Source: Antrihabitans auranticaus (GTDB lineage: Bacteria; Actinomycetota; Actinomycetes; Mycobacteriales; Mycobacteriaceae). From it: 64,000 bases of DNA. Shown piece by piece: positions 1-9,033 of this stretch; the stretch's first letter is position 1, and every line of letters starts with the position of its first letter. The DNA lies in assembly GCF_016481275.1 (NCBI RefSeq), contig NZ_JAEMNW010000001.1, positions 1,541,531 through 1,605,530 on the forward strand, read 5' to 3'. Below the pieces are notes generated by a model. The model was not told the origin of the DNA, ran no database searches, and was given only the letters and a program-made list of their open reading frames with translations. Made by a program: the position numbers and the translations under genes.

Positions 1-144
1 AACGCAGTATGCGTTGGGCCTCATCGGGAGCGTCAACGACGGCTCCTTGTGGTCGCCGGCACCCGGAACAGCAACGCGCGACGCCGCTGCCTTCCGCCGC
101 ACAAGCTCGTCTACTGCCGGTTCGAGCTTCTCAGAACAGTACAT
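1..144 (-). CDS. Possible partial ORF running off the left edge
   Basis: An ATG at 144 opens a reading frame on the minus strand that stays open to the window edge (48 codons). Most third positions are G or C, as expected for a coding actinobacterial sequence. I recognise no domain in this short piece, and there is no clear Shine-Dalgarno sequence upstream. It could be the 5' end of a real gene or chance. Confidence 0.25.
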   Translation of the reverse strand, partial: MYCSEKLEPAVDELVRRKAAASRVAVPGAGDHKEPSLTLPMRPNAYCV

Positions 145-1046
145 GTATGCGGTACCCCATGTCACGTACTTTTTTCAGAAAAACTAGACAAGCCCGCTGA
201 CCGCCTTAGTCATTTCAGCGAACAACGGCGGCCGATTCGCCCCGGGCAAACTACCCTGAAGCTGAATTCTGTTGTGCTCCCATATCATTGAAACCTATCG
301 AAGTACATGCACCAAACACTTGCGTGCGAAGCCGACGTTCACCCGGGGTTGGGAACCGAAGGTACCGCAATGCAGCCGAAGTGCGAGAGATCTAGCCGAC
401 AACTGTCGCCGACGTACACGACCCGGGCGACAGTTCTGCCCGTTCGAGGGCATCCGAGACTACCGTTTCTGTGGATCGCGACAGCTGATTCTTCGCCCGT
501 GCGGCAACCGAATTGGGTGCCGACGCGGCGTACCGCTGGCCGCGAGTTAGGCCCGGTTCGACCCCAGAACGCTGGTAGACCAGCGGTATCGAACATTGCA
601 AACCCACTCGGACTTTGCTGGTCCACCGCTCCGGCAGGCCAAAGTGAATTCGAGCCGTCGCAGTTGTCTACCAATCGCGGAGGCAGCTTTGCCTTACGGC
701 ATGAGACTGACGATGTAACCGTTCAACCTAGATTCAAGCGCATTCGAGATCATCTAAAGGACACGAGTACGGCCCCCCACTGGACTGGAGGCCGATCGTC
801 ACCTGGCGGTTCCTCGCCGTTTGTTGGACTAACGGGCAAAACGAGACGAACAAGCCGCTACCTCAGCACGAGCATGCAGGCGGTCCGCTTGGCTCCAGCC
901 GAAGAGGTCGAGCGATTCGCGGCCAGTTCAACCAAGGAGAGCCGGCCAGCGATGCAAACGAAGCGCTCACTCCGACTGATACAGATCCAACTCCGCAGTC
1001 GACTACCGTTCTCCATCTGCACTATTCCGCACAGGCAACGGCAGTA
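145..1046. other. No recognisable gene
   Basis: Open frames occur on both strands, including a 252-codon frame on the plus strand from 307, but none shows a domain, a ribosome binding site or a convincing codon pattern. This looks like decayed or non-coding DNA to the left of the ISAs1 element. Confidence 0.5.
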
Positions 1047-1056
1047 TCGAAGTCCA

Positions 1057-2406
1057 CAGGGGTGAGGCAAAGTCGATAGTCAGGTGGGTTGAGCTGCGGG
1101 TTTGATATGCGACACGCCGAAGAATTCAGGTTTGGGCGCAGGCGCGGCGGGACCGTTGATCATGAAGGTTCCTATGCCGTCTGATCCTCGGAGAGCCCGC
1201 CGTGCCTGCTGTCTCATCTTCACCTATCGATGCCCTTGCCCGCCAGTTCGAGCCGGTCGCGGAGATCCCCGCCGCGGTTCGGCGAAGCTTGCTCGACGCC
1301 CTCGAATCGGTTCCGGATCCACGTAAGAAGCGTGGTGTGCGCCACCGGTTCGGTGCAATAGTGTTCGTCTCGATCTGCGCGGTGGTTTCGGGCGCGAAGT
1401 CGTTCGCCGCGATCGCCGAATGGGCAGCCGACGCGGCCGGGGACACCCTGCGGGGTATGGAAGTAGGAGCGCCGGACGCATCCACGATCCGTCGGGCGTT
1501 GACCCGCGCGGGTGGAGACGGTTTCGACGCGGTGATCAGCTCGTGGATCGCCACGCGGCTGTGCGCTGCGCGGGCGGCGGGGACCGCAGGTCGGCGTCGG
1601 GCGGTGGCCGTGGACGGTAAAACCCTGCGCGGCTCACGGACCGGCGATGAGCGGGCCCGGCATTTGATGGCGTGCTTGGATCACGGCGCAGGTGTGGTGC
1701 TCGGGCAGGTCGACGTCGACATCAAAACCAACGAAATCCCCATGTTTGCAACACTTCTCGATTCCATCTCGGATCTGACCGAGGTCGTCGTGACCGCGGA
1801 CGCGATGTATGCCCAGCGCGGGCATGCCGAGTACCTGCACGGCCGGGGAGCGCATTACGTGCTCACGGTGAAGGGAAACCAGCCGAAGCTGCGCCGCCAG
1901 TTGGCGTCGCTGCCCTGGGGCGATGTCCCCGACGGGCACCGTGAGACCGACACCAGCCACGGCCGCAAGGTGACCCGCACCTACAAGGTGGTCACGATCG
2001 CCGCAGGAATCGCGTTCCCGCACGCCGCGCAGGCCGTGCGGATCACCCGTACCCGCAAACGGATCGGCAGCAGTGCGCGGGCGTCGCAGGAGACGGTGTA
2101 CGCAGTTACTTCGCTGACCGCGCCACAAGCTCAACCGGGCGAGTTGGCCCGCTACATCCGTGGGCATTGGCGGGTGGAGAACAAGCTTCATTGGGTCCGC
2201 GATGTCACGATGGGCGAGGACCTCTCGACCGTGCGTACCGGCGGCGGGCCGCAGATGATGGCCAGTCTGCGCAACCTCGCGATCAGCCTGCTGCGACTGG
2301 CAGGTCACGACAACATCGCAAAAGCACTGCGGCACAACGGACGAGACCCCAAACGGGCACTAAAACTGGTGACTGCCAGCTGAAACACGACTTTGCCTCA
2401 GCCCTG
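1057..2406 (+). mobile_element. Intact ISAs1-family insertion sequence
   Basis: The ends are inverted repeats at 1057-1075 and 2388-2406, matching at 18 of 19 positions. They are flanked by a perfect 10-bp direct repeat, TCGAAGTCCA, at 1047-1056 and 2407-2416. A target duplication of 8-10 bp is typical of the ISAs1 family. One transposase gene fills the element. The perfect flanks and intact gene point to a recent insertion. Confidence 0.93.
1202..2383 (+). CDS. ISAs1 family transposase
   Basis: This 393-residue DDE transposase lies between the two inverted repeats of the element. Residues about 20-110 match the N-terminal domain typical of ISAs1 transposases (a VPDPRKKRGVRH-like block followed by a hydrophobic helix). 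The catalytic domain includes the AVDGKTLRGS block near residue 138, the VTADAMYAQR block near 198 and a C-terminal WRVENKLHWVRDV block containing the expected acidic residue. Length and motif order are those of a complete family member, with no frameshift. It should catalyse movement of this element only. Confidence 0.93.
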   Translation: MPAVSSSPIDALARQFEPVAEIPAAVRRSLLDALESVPDPRKKRGVRHRFGAIVFVSICAVVSGAKSFAAIAEWAADAAGDTLRGMEVGAPDASTIRRALTRAGGDGFDAVISSWIATRLCAARAAGTAGRRRAVAVDGKTLRGSRTGDERARHLMACLDHGAGVVLGQVDVDIKTNEIPMFATLLDSISDLTEVVVTADAMYAQRGHAEYLHGRGAHYVLTVKGNQPKLRRQLASLPWGDVPDGHRETDTSHGRKVTRTYKVVTIAAGIAFPHAAQAVRITRTRKRIGSSARASQETVYAVTSLTAPQAQPGELARYIRGHWRVENKLHWVRDVTMGEDLSTVRTGGGPQMMASLRNLAISLLRLAGHDNIAKALRHNGRDPKRALKLVTAS

Positions 2407-2567
2407 TCGAAGTCCATGGCGAGTTACAACGGACGGCCAGAACGAGACTGATGTGACGAGTGAAGGCTCTGCAAGGGAATCGGTGCGTTACCTCATCGAG
2501 CAACAGGTCCCCGTAGACTCGACGTTGTGGGCACTTGCAGACTAGAAAACGAATTGACGGTATCGTT

Positions 2568-3302
2568 ATGCGGCCGCTGAAGTCGGCGGATGGTGACTAT
2601 GTGGACCCGCGAACCGCGCGGTCACGGGCCCGACTCATCGAAGCGGCAACGTCGTTGCTTTCTTCGGGGGGAGTCGGGGCTGTGACCATAGAAGCGGTGA
2701 CAGCGCTGTCGCGGGTTGCGCGTACGACGCTTTACCGGCAGTTTGGGAGCAGCACCCACCTCCTCGCCGCCGCCTTCGAGCATCTCCTACCGCCGGTGGT
2801 ATCGCCCCCCGTGGGAGGCGATCTTCGAGCTCGACTCGTCGAAATAGTGTGTCGGTCGGCTGAGTTGATCGATGCTGCGCCAGTACAGCTCTCTGTTCTC
2901 TGTTGGGTGGGACTCGGCCCCGCTCAGCTAGACAGCGGTCACCCGGTCGGAGTCAAAGGAGACAACCTGGTCGGCGTCGACAGCGACGCCGTGGAGTCGC
3001 TGCGGGCCCAAGTAGTCCATCGATATCGACAGCCCTTCGATGATTTGCTCGATAGCCCCCAAGCGAGGCGGCAACTTGGTGACTTCGACACGACCTTGGC
3101 CATAACGCAACTCGTGGGTCCCCTGGTTTTTGCACGACTCGCCGGTCTGCATTCGTTGGGGCCGAGCCAACTCACTCAGATTGTCGACGATTTTCTTGCG
3201 GCCAGAAAGGCTGGTGCCGAGATCAGCGACAGCGGTCGCCCTTTGGTCCGAGGTCGCGTAGCTCTGGCCAAGGTCGAAGATCGTTCGGAAGGCCAGGCCT
3301 GA
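2568..3302 (+). CDS. TetR family transcriptional regulator
   Basis: The 244-residue protein has an N-terminal TetR helix-turn-helix: RSRARLIEAATSLL, then a recognition region ending in VARTTLYRQFGSSTHLLAAAF. The C-terminal ligand domain is of the TetR_C type. The ATG at 2568 is preferred over a TTG at 2535 because the N-terminus then aligns in length with a close paralogue at 46872-47505, which shares the VDPR / RSRARL start and the FDTT...QLVGP.VFARL.G.H block. No target gene is adjacent. ISAs1 lies upstream and cassette A starts about 400 bp downstream. Its inducer and operator are unknown. Confidence 0.85.
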   Translation: MRPLKSADGDYVDPRTARSRARLIEAATSLLSSGGVGAVTIEAVTALSRVARTTLYRQFGSSTHLLAAAFEHLLPPVVSPPVGGDLRARLVEIVCRSAELIDAAPVQLSVLCWVGLGPAQLDSGHPVGVKGDNLVGVDSDAVESLRAQVVHRYRQPFDDLLDSPQARRQLGDFDTTLAITQLVGPLVFARLAGLHSLGPSQLTQIVDDFLAARKAGAEISDSGRPLVRGRVALAKVEDRSEGQA

Positions 3303-3680
3303 CCACTCAATCAGCGCTAGCGGAACCGATGATGAGACCCGTCGCCGCACGAAGCGATCACCGCTGGCGTTGCCTGGCAGCACGCGAGTTGCACTTGCAC
3401 GGATCGTTTTGCTTCCCAGATTACCCAATTCTGGATGCGCTGGTGCCCTACGCAATCGCGAGTACGGCCGTATTGGACCGACGATCGGAACCTTGATCAG
3501 GTCCACACCTAATCGAGCACGTCATCCTTCATCAGTCTGATCTTGACTGCTGCGGATGTTCTCTTGACGATGTGCAGTCGCTGACTGCGTTTCGCTACTG
3601 CCCATAGCGCTAGTCCGGTCGGGCAATCTCCGCCATCGCAGACGGCGTCTCACCTGCGGTTGCACTGACACCCGGGTCGG
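3303..3680. other. No recognisable gene
   Basis: This intergenic stretch lies between a TetR gene and the convergent DUF4873 gene. Only antisense shadows of the TetR frame extend into it. I see no strong hairpin or domain. Confidence 0.5.
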
Positions 3681-3989
3681 TCATTCCACCGACGCGCGCC
3701 GATGAAAAGGCGGTCGACCGGTTCCTTCCAGCCTGTAGCGACCCCAAAAGTCGAGGTCCCCAACTGTTGCAACCGACTCTCCTTCAGGCGTTTTCAACCT
3801 GGCCTTGGCGCGTCTCCCCCGCAGAACCTCGCAGAGCTGAGGGGCTGGCCGGGTGCGGCCGTACCAGCGATAGAGACCATCGATCGGCTGGAAAACGCCG
3901 CGCAGCTCGATCTCGACGTCGAAATCGCAACCGTCGATCGTCAGTCTGCCGGGTCCTATGTAGTCCGAGCGTTCGTGTGAATCAGCCAT
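3681..3989 (-). CDS. Stand-alone DUF4873 domain protein
   Basis: The 102-residue protein matches the DUF4873 pattern: a YIGPGRLTIDG opening, an E-L-RG-F-PIDG-YRWYGR centre, a KARLKTPEGESVATVGD strand and a GRYRLEGTGRPPF end. This domain is known mostly as a C-terminal appendage of actinobacterial flavin-containing monooxygenases. Here it is a separate gene, divergent from a cassette that contains such a monooxygenase, so an accessory role for that enzyme is a reasonable inference. The ATG at 3989 is chosen because AAGGA lies 10-14 bases upstream on the minus strand. The frame stays open further upstream to 4490, but that part has no domain and overlaps the divergent promoter region. Confidence 0.8.
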   Translation of the reverse strand: MADSHERSDYIGPGRLTIDGCDFDVEIELRGVFQPIDGLYRWYGRTRPAPQLCEVLRGRRAKARLKTPEGESVATVGDLDFWGRYRLEGTGRPPFHRRASVE

Positions 3990-4267
3990 ATGTGCTGTCT
4001 TCCTTAGGGTTTCGGATTGCTTCTTGCGGTCAGCCGACACCTTCGCATCCACTCCCGCCCTCATGAGAGTGTGGTCCTCTCGGAAGCAACATCGGGACTT
4101 GACAACCGACGCGCTTACGCACAAAGGTATAGCATACTCCGAGTAACGGCTACTGCCTCGTTGGTCAAACTCGCTGGAAGGCAAACGCGTCTGCGAGACG
4201 ACCAACGCCCGCCACACAGGCGGATGCGGATACCGGAAGCACTCGAACTCTGCAAAGGATGGCGAAG
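3990..4267. promoter_or_regulatory. Divergent promoter region of cassette A
   Basis: This spacer separates the DUF4873 gene (minus) from the AurF-like gene (plus). It is more AT-rich than its surroundings. A TTGACA hexamer lies at 4099-4104 and a short inverted repeat GTAT-AGC-ATAC at 4127-4137, which could be an operator half-site pair. The Shine-Dalgarno AAAGGA at 4254-4259 serves the ATG at 4268. Promoter assignment is by inspection only, because the hexamer spacing is not ideal. Confidence 0.4.
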
Positions 4268-5239
4268 ATGACAAGTCAAAAAGTTGCAATGAACAACGAC
4301 AGCACCTCCGGCGATCGCTCGGTGCGGGTAGTCGGGAGGAGGCCGGTAGACATCCAGAAGTCCGCTGGCCGGCTACTGAGATCGTCTGCGGAGAAGTCTT
4401 ACGATGCTGAAGTCGACATCGACTGGGACAGTCCGTGGGTGCCAGACAAGAAATGGCTACCCGAACACAGGACCTCGCTCTACGGTACAAAGATCTGGCA
4501 GCGACTCACTCCGGCACAGCGAGTGGAGCTAGGCAAACATGAAATCGTGAGCATACTGAGCTTCGGCATATACGCCGAGAATTTCTTGAGCTCTGCATTG
4601 CTACGCACGGCCGCCAGAGGCGACCTCACGGACGACAAATCGCTTTACGCCCTGACTGAGGTCGGCGACGAGTCGCGCCACTCGACGATGTTTGCTCGAT
4701 TGATCAATAAAACTGGTATCGCGCCATACAAACTACCGATCGGGACTCTAACCTTCGCGAAGATCCTTCACTTTATTCCTCTCGGGCCGTCCGTATCCGG
4801 CGCGACGTTGCTTATCGAGGAAATACTGGACCGAGGCCAGCGTGAAGCAATGAACGACGAAGAATTACAACCGCAACTCAGGCAACTCATGAAGATTCAC
4901 GTACTTGAAGAAGCGCGACATATTACGTTTGCGCGGATGGAACTCGTTGACGGCATGCAAAGCCGTCGCAGAGTGACACGAGCATGGCACCGCGGAGTAC
5001 TCGCCGTCATCGCAAATCTCGCATACCCGATTCTAGTCAATCCACGTGTGTACCGATCAGTCGGCATACATCCAGTGAGGGGATTCATCGCATGCCAATT
5101 CGGCCCCCACTACAGAGAGAATCTTCAGTTCATGTCGGAGCCGATGATTCGTTTCTTCTATGAAGCGGGAATGCTCGACGGAAAGATCACCGGCTGGCTT
5201 TGGAGATTGAGCAGAAGCCTTCCGGACGACTTGAAGTGA
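4268..5239 (+). CDS. AurF-like non-heme diiron oxygenase
   Basis: The 323-residue protein belongs to the AurF (p-aminobenzoate N-oxygenase) ferritin-like family. The likely diiron ligands are visible: Glu104 in IYAEN, the ExxH pair Glu135/His138 in DESRHSTMF, Glu184 or Glu185 in LLIEEIL, and His211 with Glu215/His218 in IHVLEEARH. The order E, ExxH, E, H, ExxH is that of AurF. Family members N-oxygenate aryl amines or hydroxylate carbon. The substrate here is not evident, and the neighbours (BVMO, SDR, reductase) suggest oxidation of a hydrocarbon or ketone. It is first in a probable operon, with the BVMO starting 107 bp downstream. ATG 4268 is chosen over 4259 because AAAGGA then sits 8 bases upstream. 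Third positions are noticeably more AT-rich than in the CYP153 operon, hinting at separate ancestry. Confidence 0.85.
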   Translation: MTSQKVAMNNDSTSGDRSVRVVGRRPVDIQKSAGRLLRSSAEKSYDAEVDIDWDSPWVPDKKWLPEHRTSLYGTKIWQRLTPAQRVELGKHEIVSILSFGIYAENFLSSALLRTAARGDLTDDKSLYALTEVGDESRHSTMFARLINKTGIAPYKLPIGTLTFAKILHFIPLGPSVSGATLLIEEILDRGQREAMNDEELQPQLRQLMKIHVLEEARHITFARMELVDGMQSRRRVTRAWHRGVLAVIANLAYPILVNPRVYRSVGIHPVRGFIACQFGPHYRENLQFMSEPMIRFFYEAGMLDGKITGWLWRLSRSLPDDLK

Positions 5240-5346
5240 CTGCTTCGCATCATATTTTCCGATGATCCCGCCGCGCGGCACCGCTCGTCGCGCGACTTCC
5301 AAGACAAATGACTCCAACGACTGCAAACTCACCCTAGAGGATACAA

Positions 5347-6924
5347 ATGACGACACGCACAACCAGGAAGTCGAAGCCCAGTTCGGCCGGTGCCAAGATT
5401 CACCGCACAGACGTACTGATAGTCGGCAGCGGATTCTCCGGACTAGGCATGGCGATGCAGCTTCGCAAGGCTGGACTCGATGATTTCCTTATCATCGAAA
5501 AGGCATCCGACATAGGCGGAACGTGGCGCGACAATGTATACCCTGGTTGCGCCTGCGATGTGCCGTCCTACATGTACTCGTATTCGTTCGAACCCAGATC
5601 CGACTGGAGCAAAGTATGGGCGGGGCAACAAGAGATCCAGGACTATCTCACCGGTCTGGCCACGAAGTACGACTTGTACTCCCGCACGCACTTCGGCTGT
5701 GCTCTCTCCAGCGCCTATTGGGATGAGGCTGAATCGAGATGGCGTGTCACGACATCTGACGGAAGCGAGTATGTCGCACGCTTCCTAATCTCCGGAATTG
5801 GCGCTCTCCACATACCGAACATTCCCGACATCAAAGGTCAGGACACATTCAATGGGCAATCGTTTCATTCAGCACAATGGGATCACGAATGCTCGCTGGA
5901 GGGTAAGCGGGTAGCCGTGATCGGCACCGGCGCAAGTGCCATTCAATTTGTGCCCAAGATAGCGCCGCTAGTCGCCGAATTGCAGCTATATCAGCGGACA
6001 CCAGCATGGGTGCTTCCGCGCAGGAACTTCTCCGTCCCGGGTTCCCTCCAAAAGATGTTCGCCCGCACACCCCTGCTGCCGAGAATCCTGCGCTCCGCGA
6101 TCTACTGGTCCGCGGAATCTCTGGCGATCGGGCTCAACGGGCACTCCAACCTGATGCGGCCAATCGAATATATAGCGAGGCGGAACATCGCCCGTTCCAT
6201 CGATGATCCTGCGCTACGAGAGCGTCTGACTCCCGACTATCGAATTGGCTGCAAACGAATCCTCGGATCGAACGACTACTATCCGGCTCTGAACTTGCCG
6301 TCGACAACCGTGATCACCGATGGAATCGCAGAAATCAACGAAGATCGTATCGTTTCTACGGACGGCCAGGAGCGCAAGGTCGACGTAATCATCTATGCAA
6401 CCGGATTCCACGTCACCGACGGATTCGACAGCCTTAAGTTGAAAGGTTCTACCGGTCTCGAGTTGGCAGCACATTGGAATAACAGCGGAATTAACACCCA
6501 TCTGGGAATTACGGCAGCCGGATTTCCGAACCTCTTCTTCCTACTCGGGCCGAATACGGGGCTGGGTCACAACTCAGTAGTTTTCATGATTGAATGCCAA
6601 ATCAAATATGTGCTCCAAGCGATTCGGTTGACTTCCGAACGCCAAGCAGACGCACTCACCGTGCGAGAGTCTGTTCAAAATGCCTTCAACAGCACAATCC
6701 AGCGCAAACTGGCCAACGGAGTCTGGACCAACGGCGGCTGTACAAGTTGGTACCTCGATTCGAACGGTGTCAACCGGACAGTGTGGCCCGGCTTCACCTG
6801 GCAGTACTGGTTACAGACTCGCAAGGTGTCCGAGTCCGACTTCGAATTTACCGGACGTCCAGAATCGAATACGACAAAGCGGGATACAGCAGGCGCCGAC
6901 ATGGCAGAAAAGGCGAAGTCATGA
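5347..6924 (+). CDS. Baeyer-Villiger flavin monooxygenase (cassette A)
   Basis: This 525-residue class B flavoprotein monooxygenase has an FAD-binding GSGFSG at residues 27-32 and a BVMO fingerprint of the FxGxxxHxxxW type (FNGQSFHSAQW, near 167-177). A second, NADPH-binding Rossmann motif GTGASA lies near 195. The C-terminal half keeps the GPNTGLGHNS and CTSWYLD blocks seen in EthA/MymA-like and 4-hydroxyacetophenone monooxygenase-like enzymes. The family inserts one oxygen next to a ketone, using NADPH and O2. The start has AGAGGA just upstream. The stop overlaps the SDR start (ATGA), so the two are translationally coupled: the dehydrogenase would make the ketone this enzyme uses. It is paralogous to the BVMO at 25723-27276. 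Confidence 0.92.
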   Translation: MTTRTTRKSKPSSAGAKIHRTDVLIVGSGFSGLGMAMQLRKAGLDDFLIIEKASDIGGTWRDNVYPGCACDVPSYMYSYSFEPRSDWSKVWAGQQEIQDYLTGLATKYDLYSRTHFGCALSSAYWDEAESRWRVTTSDGSEYVARFLISGIGALHIPNIPDIKGQDTFNGQSFHSAQWDHECSLEGKRVAVIGTGASAIQFVPKIAPLVAELQLYQRTPAWVLPRRNFSVPGSLQKMFARTPLLPRILRSAIYWSAESLAIGLNGHSNLMRPIEYIARRNIARSIDDPALRERLTPDYRIGCKRILGSNDYYPALNLPSTTVITDGIAEINEDRIVSTDGQERKVDVIIYATGFHVTDGFDSLKLKGSTGLELAAHWNNSGINTHLGITAAGFPNLFFLLGPNTGLGHNSVVFMIECQIKYVLQAIRLTSERQADALTVRESVQNAFNSTIQRKLANGVWTNGGCTSWYLDSNGVNRTVWPGFTWQYWLQTRKVSESDFEFTGRPESNTTKRDTAGADMAEKAKS

Positions 6925-7781
6925 GGACATTTTCGAATAAAGTCGTTGCGATCACGGGAGCGGGATCAGGAATTGGGCGCGCACTCGCGCTGCAGCTTGC
7001 CGCAGAGGGCTCCCGATTGGCGTTGTCCGACGTCAACATCGACGGGGTTTCCGAAACGGCCGCGCAGTGCCAATCACTGGGCTCTCTTGCTCGAGCCTAT
7101 AAGCTCGACGTCGCCGACAGAGAAGCGTTCAAGGACCATTGCTCGGCGGTAATCGAGGACTTCGGCTCCGTCAACATGTTGGTCAACAACGCCGGCGTGG
7201 CTCTGGGCGCCGACGTCCTCGACATGAATTGGGAAGACTTCGACTGGTTGATGGGAGTCAACTTCTGGGGTGTCGCGAACGGGACGAAACTGTTCCTCCC
7301 CAAACTCATCGAGTCGGGCGACGGGCACGTTGTGAATGTTTCCAGTGTATTCGGGCTGATGGCGATTCCTAGTCAAAGTGCCTATAACGCCGCCAAGTTT
7401 GCGGTCCGAGGGTTCACCGAAGCCCTTCGACAAGAAATGAAAATTGAACGCCACCCGGTTGGCGTGACATGTGTGCATCCAGGTGGCATAAAAACAAACA
7501 TAGCGCGTAATGCTCGCGGCGTTGAGGCCATTGGCGACCTTGGGAAGATGGTCGAGCACTTCGACCGAATAGCCTTGACAACACCGGAGCGAGCAGCGAG
7601 CGCGATCCTGAAGGGAGTGCGTCACAATAAGCCTCGCGTGCTGATTGGACCAGACGCTCGGGGATTCGATGTGATCACTCGGGTGGTTGGGCCACGCTAT
7701 CAGGATATAAATGCGCCTTTGGCCCGCCTGGGCTACGCGATCGGGCGGAAGTCGGGTTTGCTGCGTAGCGAGACGCCGTAG
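6921..7781 (+). CDS. SDR family oxidoreductase (cassette A)
   Basis: This 286-residue classical short-chain dehydrogenase/reductase has the cofactor motif TGAGSGIG at residues 13-20, NNAG at 89-92, catalytic Ser141 or Ser142, and Tyr155-x3-Lys159. It most likely interconverts a secondary alcohol and a ketone with NAD(P). The ATG overlaps the TGA of the upstream BVMO, and the frame extending further upstream lies inside the BVMO gene, so the start is well fixed. It is similar in type to SadH of the mycobacterial mymA operon. The second cassette contains another SDR at 23944-24780. Confidence 0.92.
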   Translation: MRTFSNKVVAITGAGSGIGRALALQLAAEGSRLALSDVNIDGVSETAAQCQSLGSLARAYKLDVADREAFKDHCSAVIEDFGSVNMLVNNAGVALGADVLDMNWEDFDWLMGVNFWGVANGTKLFLPKLIESGDGHVVNVSSVFGLMAIPSQSAYNAAKFAVRGFTEALRQEMKIERHPVGVTCVHPGGIKTNIARNARGVEAIGDLGKMVEHFDRIALTTPERAASAILKGVRHNKPRVLIGPDARGFDVITRVVGPRYQDINAPLARLGYAIGRKSGLLRSETP

Positions 7782-7842
7782 CTTTTTCGCTCGCAGCCTG
7801 AGTTATTGAACTATTTGTCATAAATCACGAAGGATCTGTACC

Positions 7843-8883
7843 TTGACTTCATTGAGCCCTGGGCTGGAACTCCGCGTTGCTGAAGTTTTCCAGGAGAGCC
7901 CACAGGCGATATCCATCGTCTTCGACGTCCCGGATTCGGGCGTCGAGCATTTCCAGTATCTACCTGGCCAGTTTCTAACGCTCCGTGTTCCGAGCGAGAG
8001 GGATGGATCTGTTGCACGTTGCTATTCGTTGTCGAGTTCTCCGCACACCGAAGATACCCTTGCGGTCACGGTTAAACGGACCGAAGGAGGATACGCCTCC
8101 AACTGGTTGTGCGACAACATCGAATCGGGAATGATTTTAGCAGTACTTCCCCCTGCCGGCCACTTCACTCCAAGGGACCTCGATCGAGACATGGTGTTGT
8201 TCGCTGCCGGCAGCGGTATCACTCCTATCATGTCCATTATCAAATCCGCACTGGCCGAGGGCTCGGGCCATATCACGCTGTTCTATGCGAATCAGGACTC
8301 CGAGAATGTGATCTTCGGTCCAGACCTAGCCCACTACGCAAAGCAATATTCGGAACGCCTCGACATTCAGAGCTGGCTTGAGAGCGAGCAAGGTTTGCCG
8401 ACCGCAGATGTCGTGAAATACCTGTGTTCGGCGCACCGAAATTCTGAATTCTTCGTCTGTGGCCCTCCGCCATTCATGGATCTAGTCGTTAGATCTGCGG
8501 AAAGCGTGAACGTCACCCACGACAGAATACACCGCGAGGTTTTTCAATCGCTGCATGGTAATCCCTTCGAGGTGAAGGAACGCGCCAAATCCGCCTCGGC
8601 CGAAGACAGCGCACAAGCGATCGTCTATCTGAACGGCGAGAAGATCGAGATCGCGTGGCCGAGAGATCTCGGGCTGCTGGACGCGCTATTGAACGAGGAC
8701 TACTCACCACCGTACTCATGCAAAGAGGGGAGTTGCGGCGCGTGCGTGTGCAGACTGCTGCAGGGGGATGTGGCCATGTTGGCGAACGATATCCTCGTCG
8801 CTGCCGACATCGCGGAAGGCGAGCGCCTAGCATGTCAGGCACTCCCTTTGACCGATGAGGTTACCGTCACCTTCGACATCTGA
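7843..8883 (+). CDS. FAD / 2Fe-2S oxidoreductase, KshB-like electron transfer protein
   Basis: The 346-residue protein has three domains in order: an FAD domain with the RCYSLSSSP motif near residue 60, an NAD(P)H domain with GSGITP near 122 and FCGPPPF near 205, and a C-terminal plant-type 2Fe-2S ferredoxin domain. The ferredoxin cysteines are CKEGSCGAC near 292-300 plus a last Cys near 332. This layout matches reductases of the 3-ketosteroid 9-alpha-hydroxylase (KshB) and phenylacetyl-CoA epoxidase type, which pass electrons from NAD(P)H to an oxygenase. Inside this cassette the likely partner is the AurF-like diiron enzyme. The start is TTG, supported by AAGGA 8 bases upstream. It lies 61 bp after the SDR. 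Confidence 0.9.
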   Translation: MTSLSPGLELRVAEVFQESPQAISIVFDVPDSGVEHFQYLPGQFLTLRVPSERDGSVARCYSLSSSPHTEDTLAVTVKRTEGGYASNWLCDNIESGMILAVLPPAGHFTPRDLDRDMVLFAAGSGITPIMSIIKSALAEGSGHITLFYANQDSENVIFGPDLAHYAKQYSERLDIQSWLESEQGLPTADVVKYLCSAHRNSEFFVCGPPPFMDLVVRSAESVNVTHDRIHREVFQSLHGNPFEVKERAKSASAEDSAQAIVYLNGEKIEIAWPRDLGLLDALLNEDYSPPYSCKEGSCGACVCRLLQGDVAMLANDILVAADIAEGERLACQALPLTDEVTVTFDI

Positions 8884-9033
8884 CCACAACCTCGAAATCG
8901 CTTCGCTCGTGGTCGCTGTCCCTTTTCGACAACTAGCGGGGGGAGACATCCGTGCGCGCCTCCGCGAGAAATCGGAGTGTCATGTAGTCTCGGCACGTTA
9001 GACGCGGGCGTAGCATCAACAGTCGGAGACGGT

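Noticed and set aside
307-1065. 252-codon plus-strand frame left of ISAs1
   Set aside because: It has no domain, no ribosome binding site, and overlapping frames of similar length on the other strand. Its end overlaps the ISAs1 inverted repeat.
4099-4133. Consensus sigma-70-type promoter before the AurF-like gene
   Set aside because: TTGACA and the nearest TATA-like hexamer are about 23 bases apart, too far for a standard promoter, so it is listed only as a candidate region.
3990-4490. N-terminal extension of the DUF4873 frame
   Set aside because: The extra 167 residues are Arg/Cys/Ser-rich without a domain and would run through the divergent promoter and the start of the AurF-like gene. 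A good ribosome binding site sits at 3989.
6594-6920. Upstream extension of the cassette A SDR
   Set aside because: It lies entirely within the BVMO gene in another frame. The SDR cofactor motif starts just after ATG 6921, which overlaps the BVMO stop.
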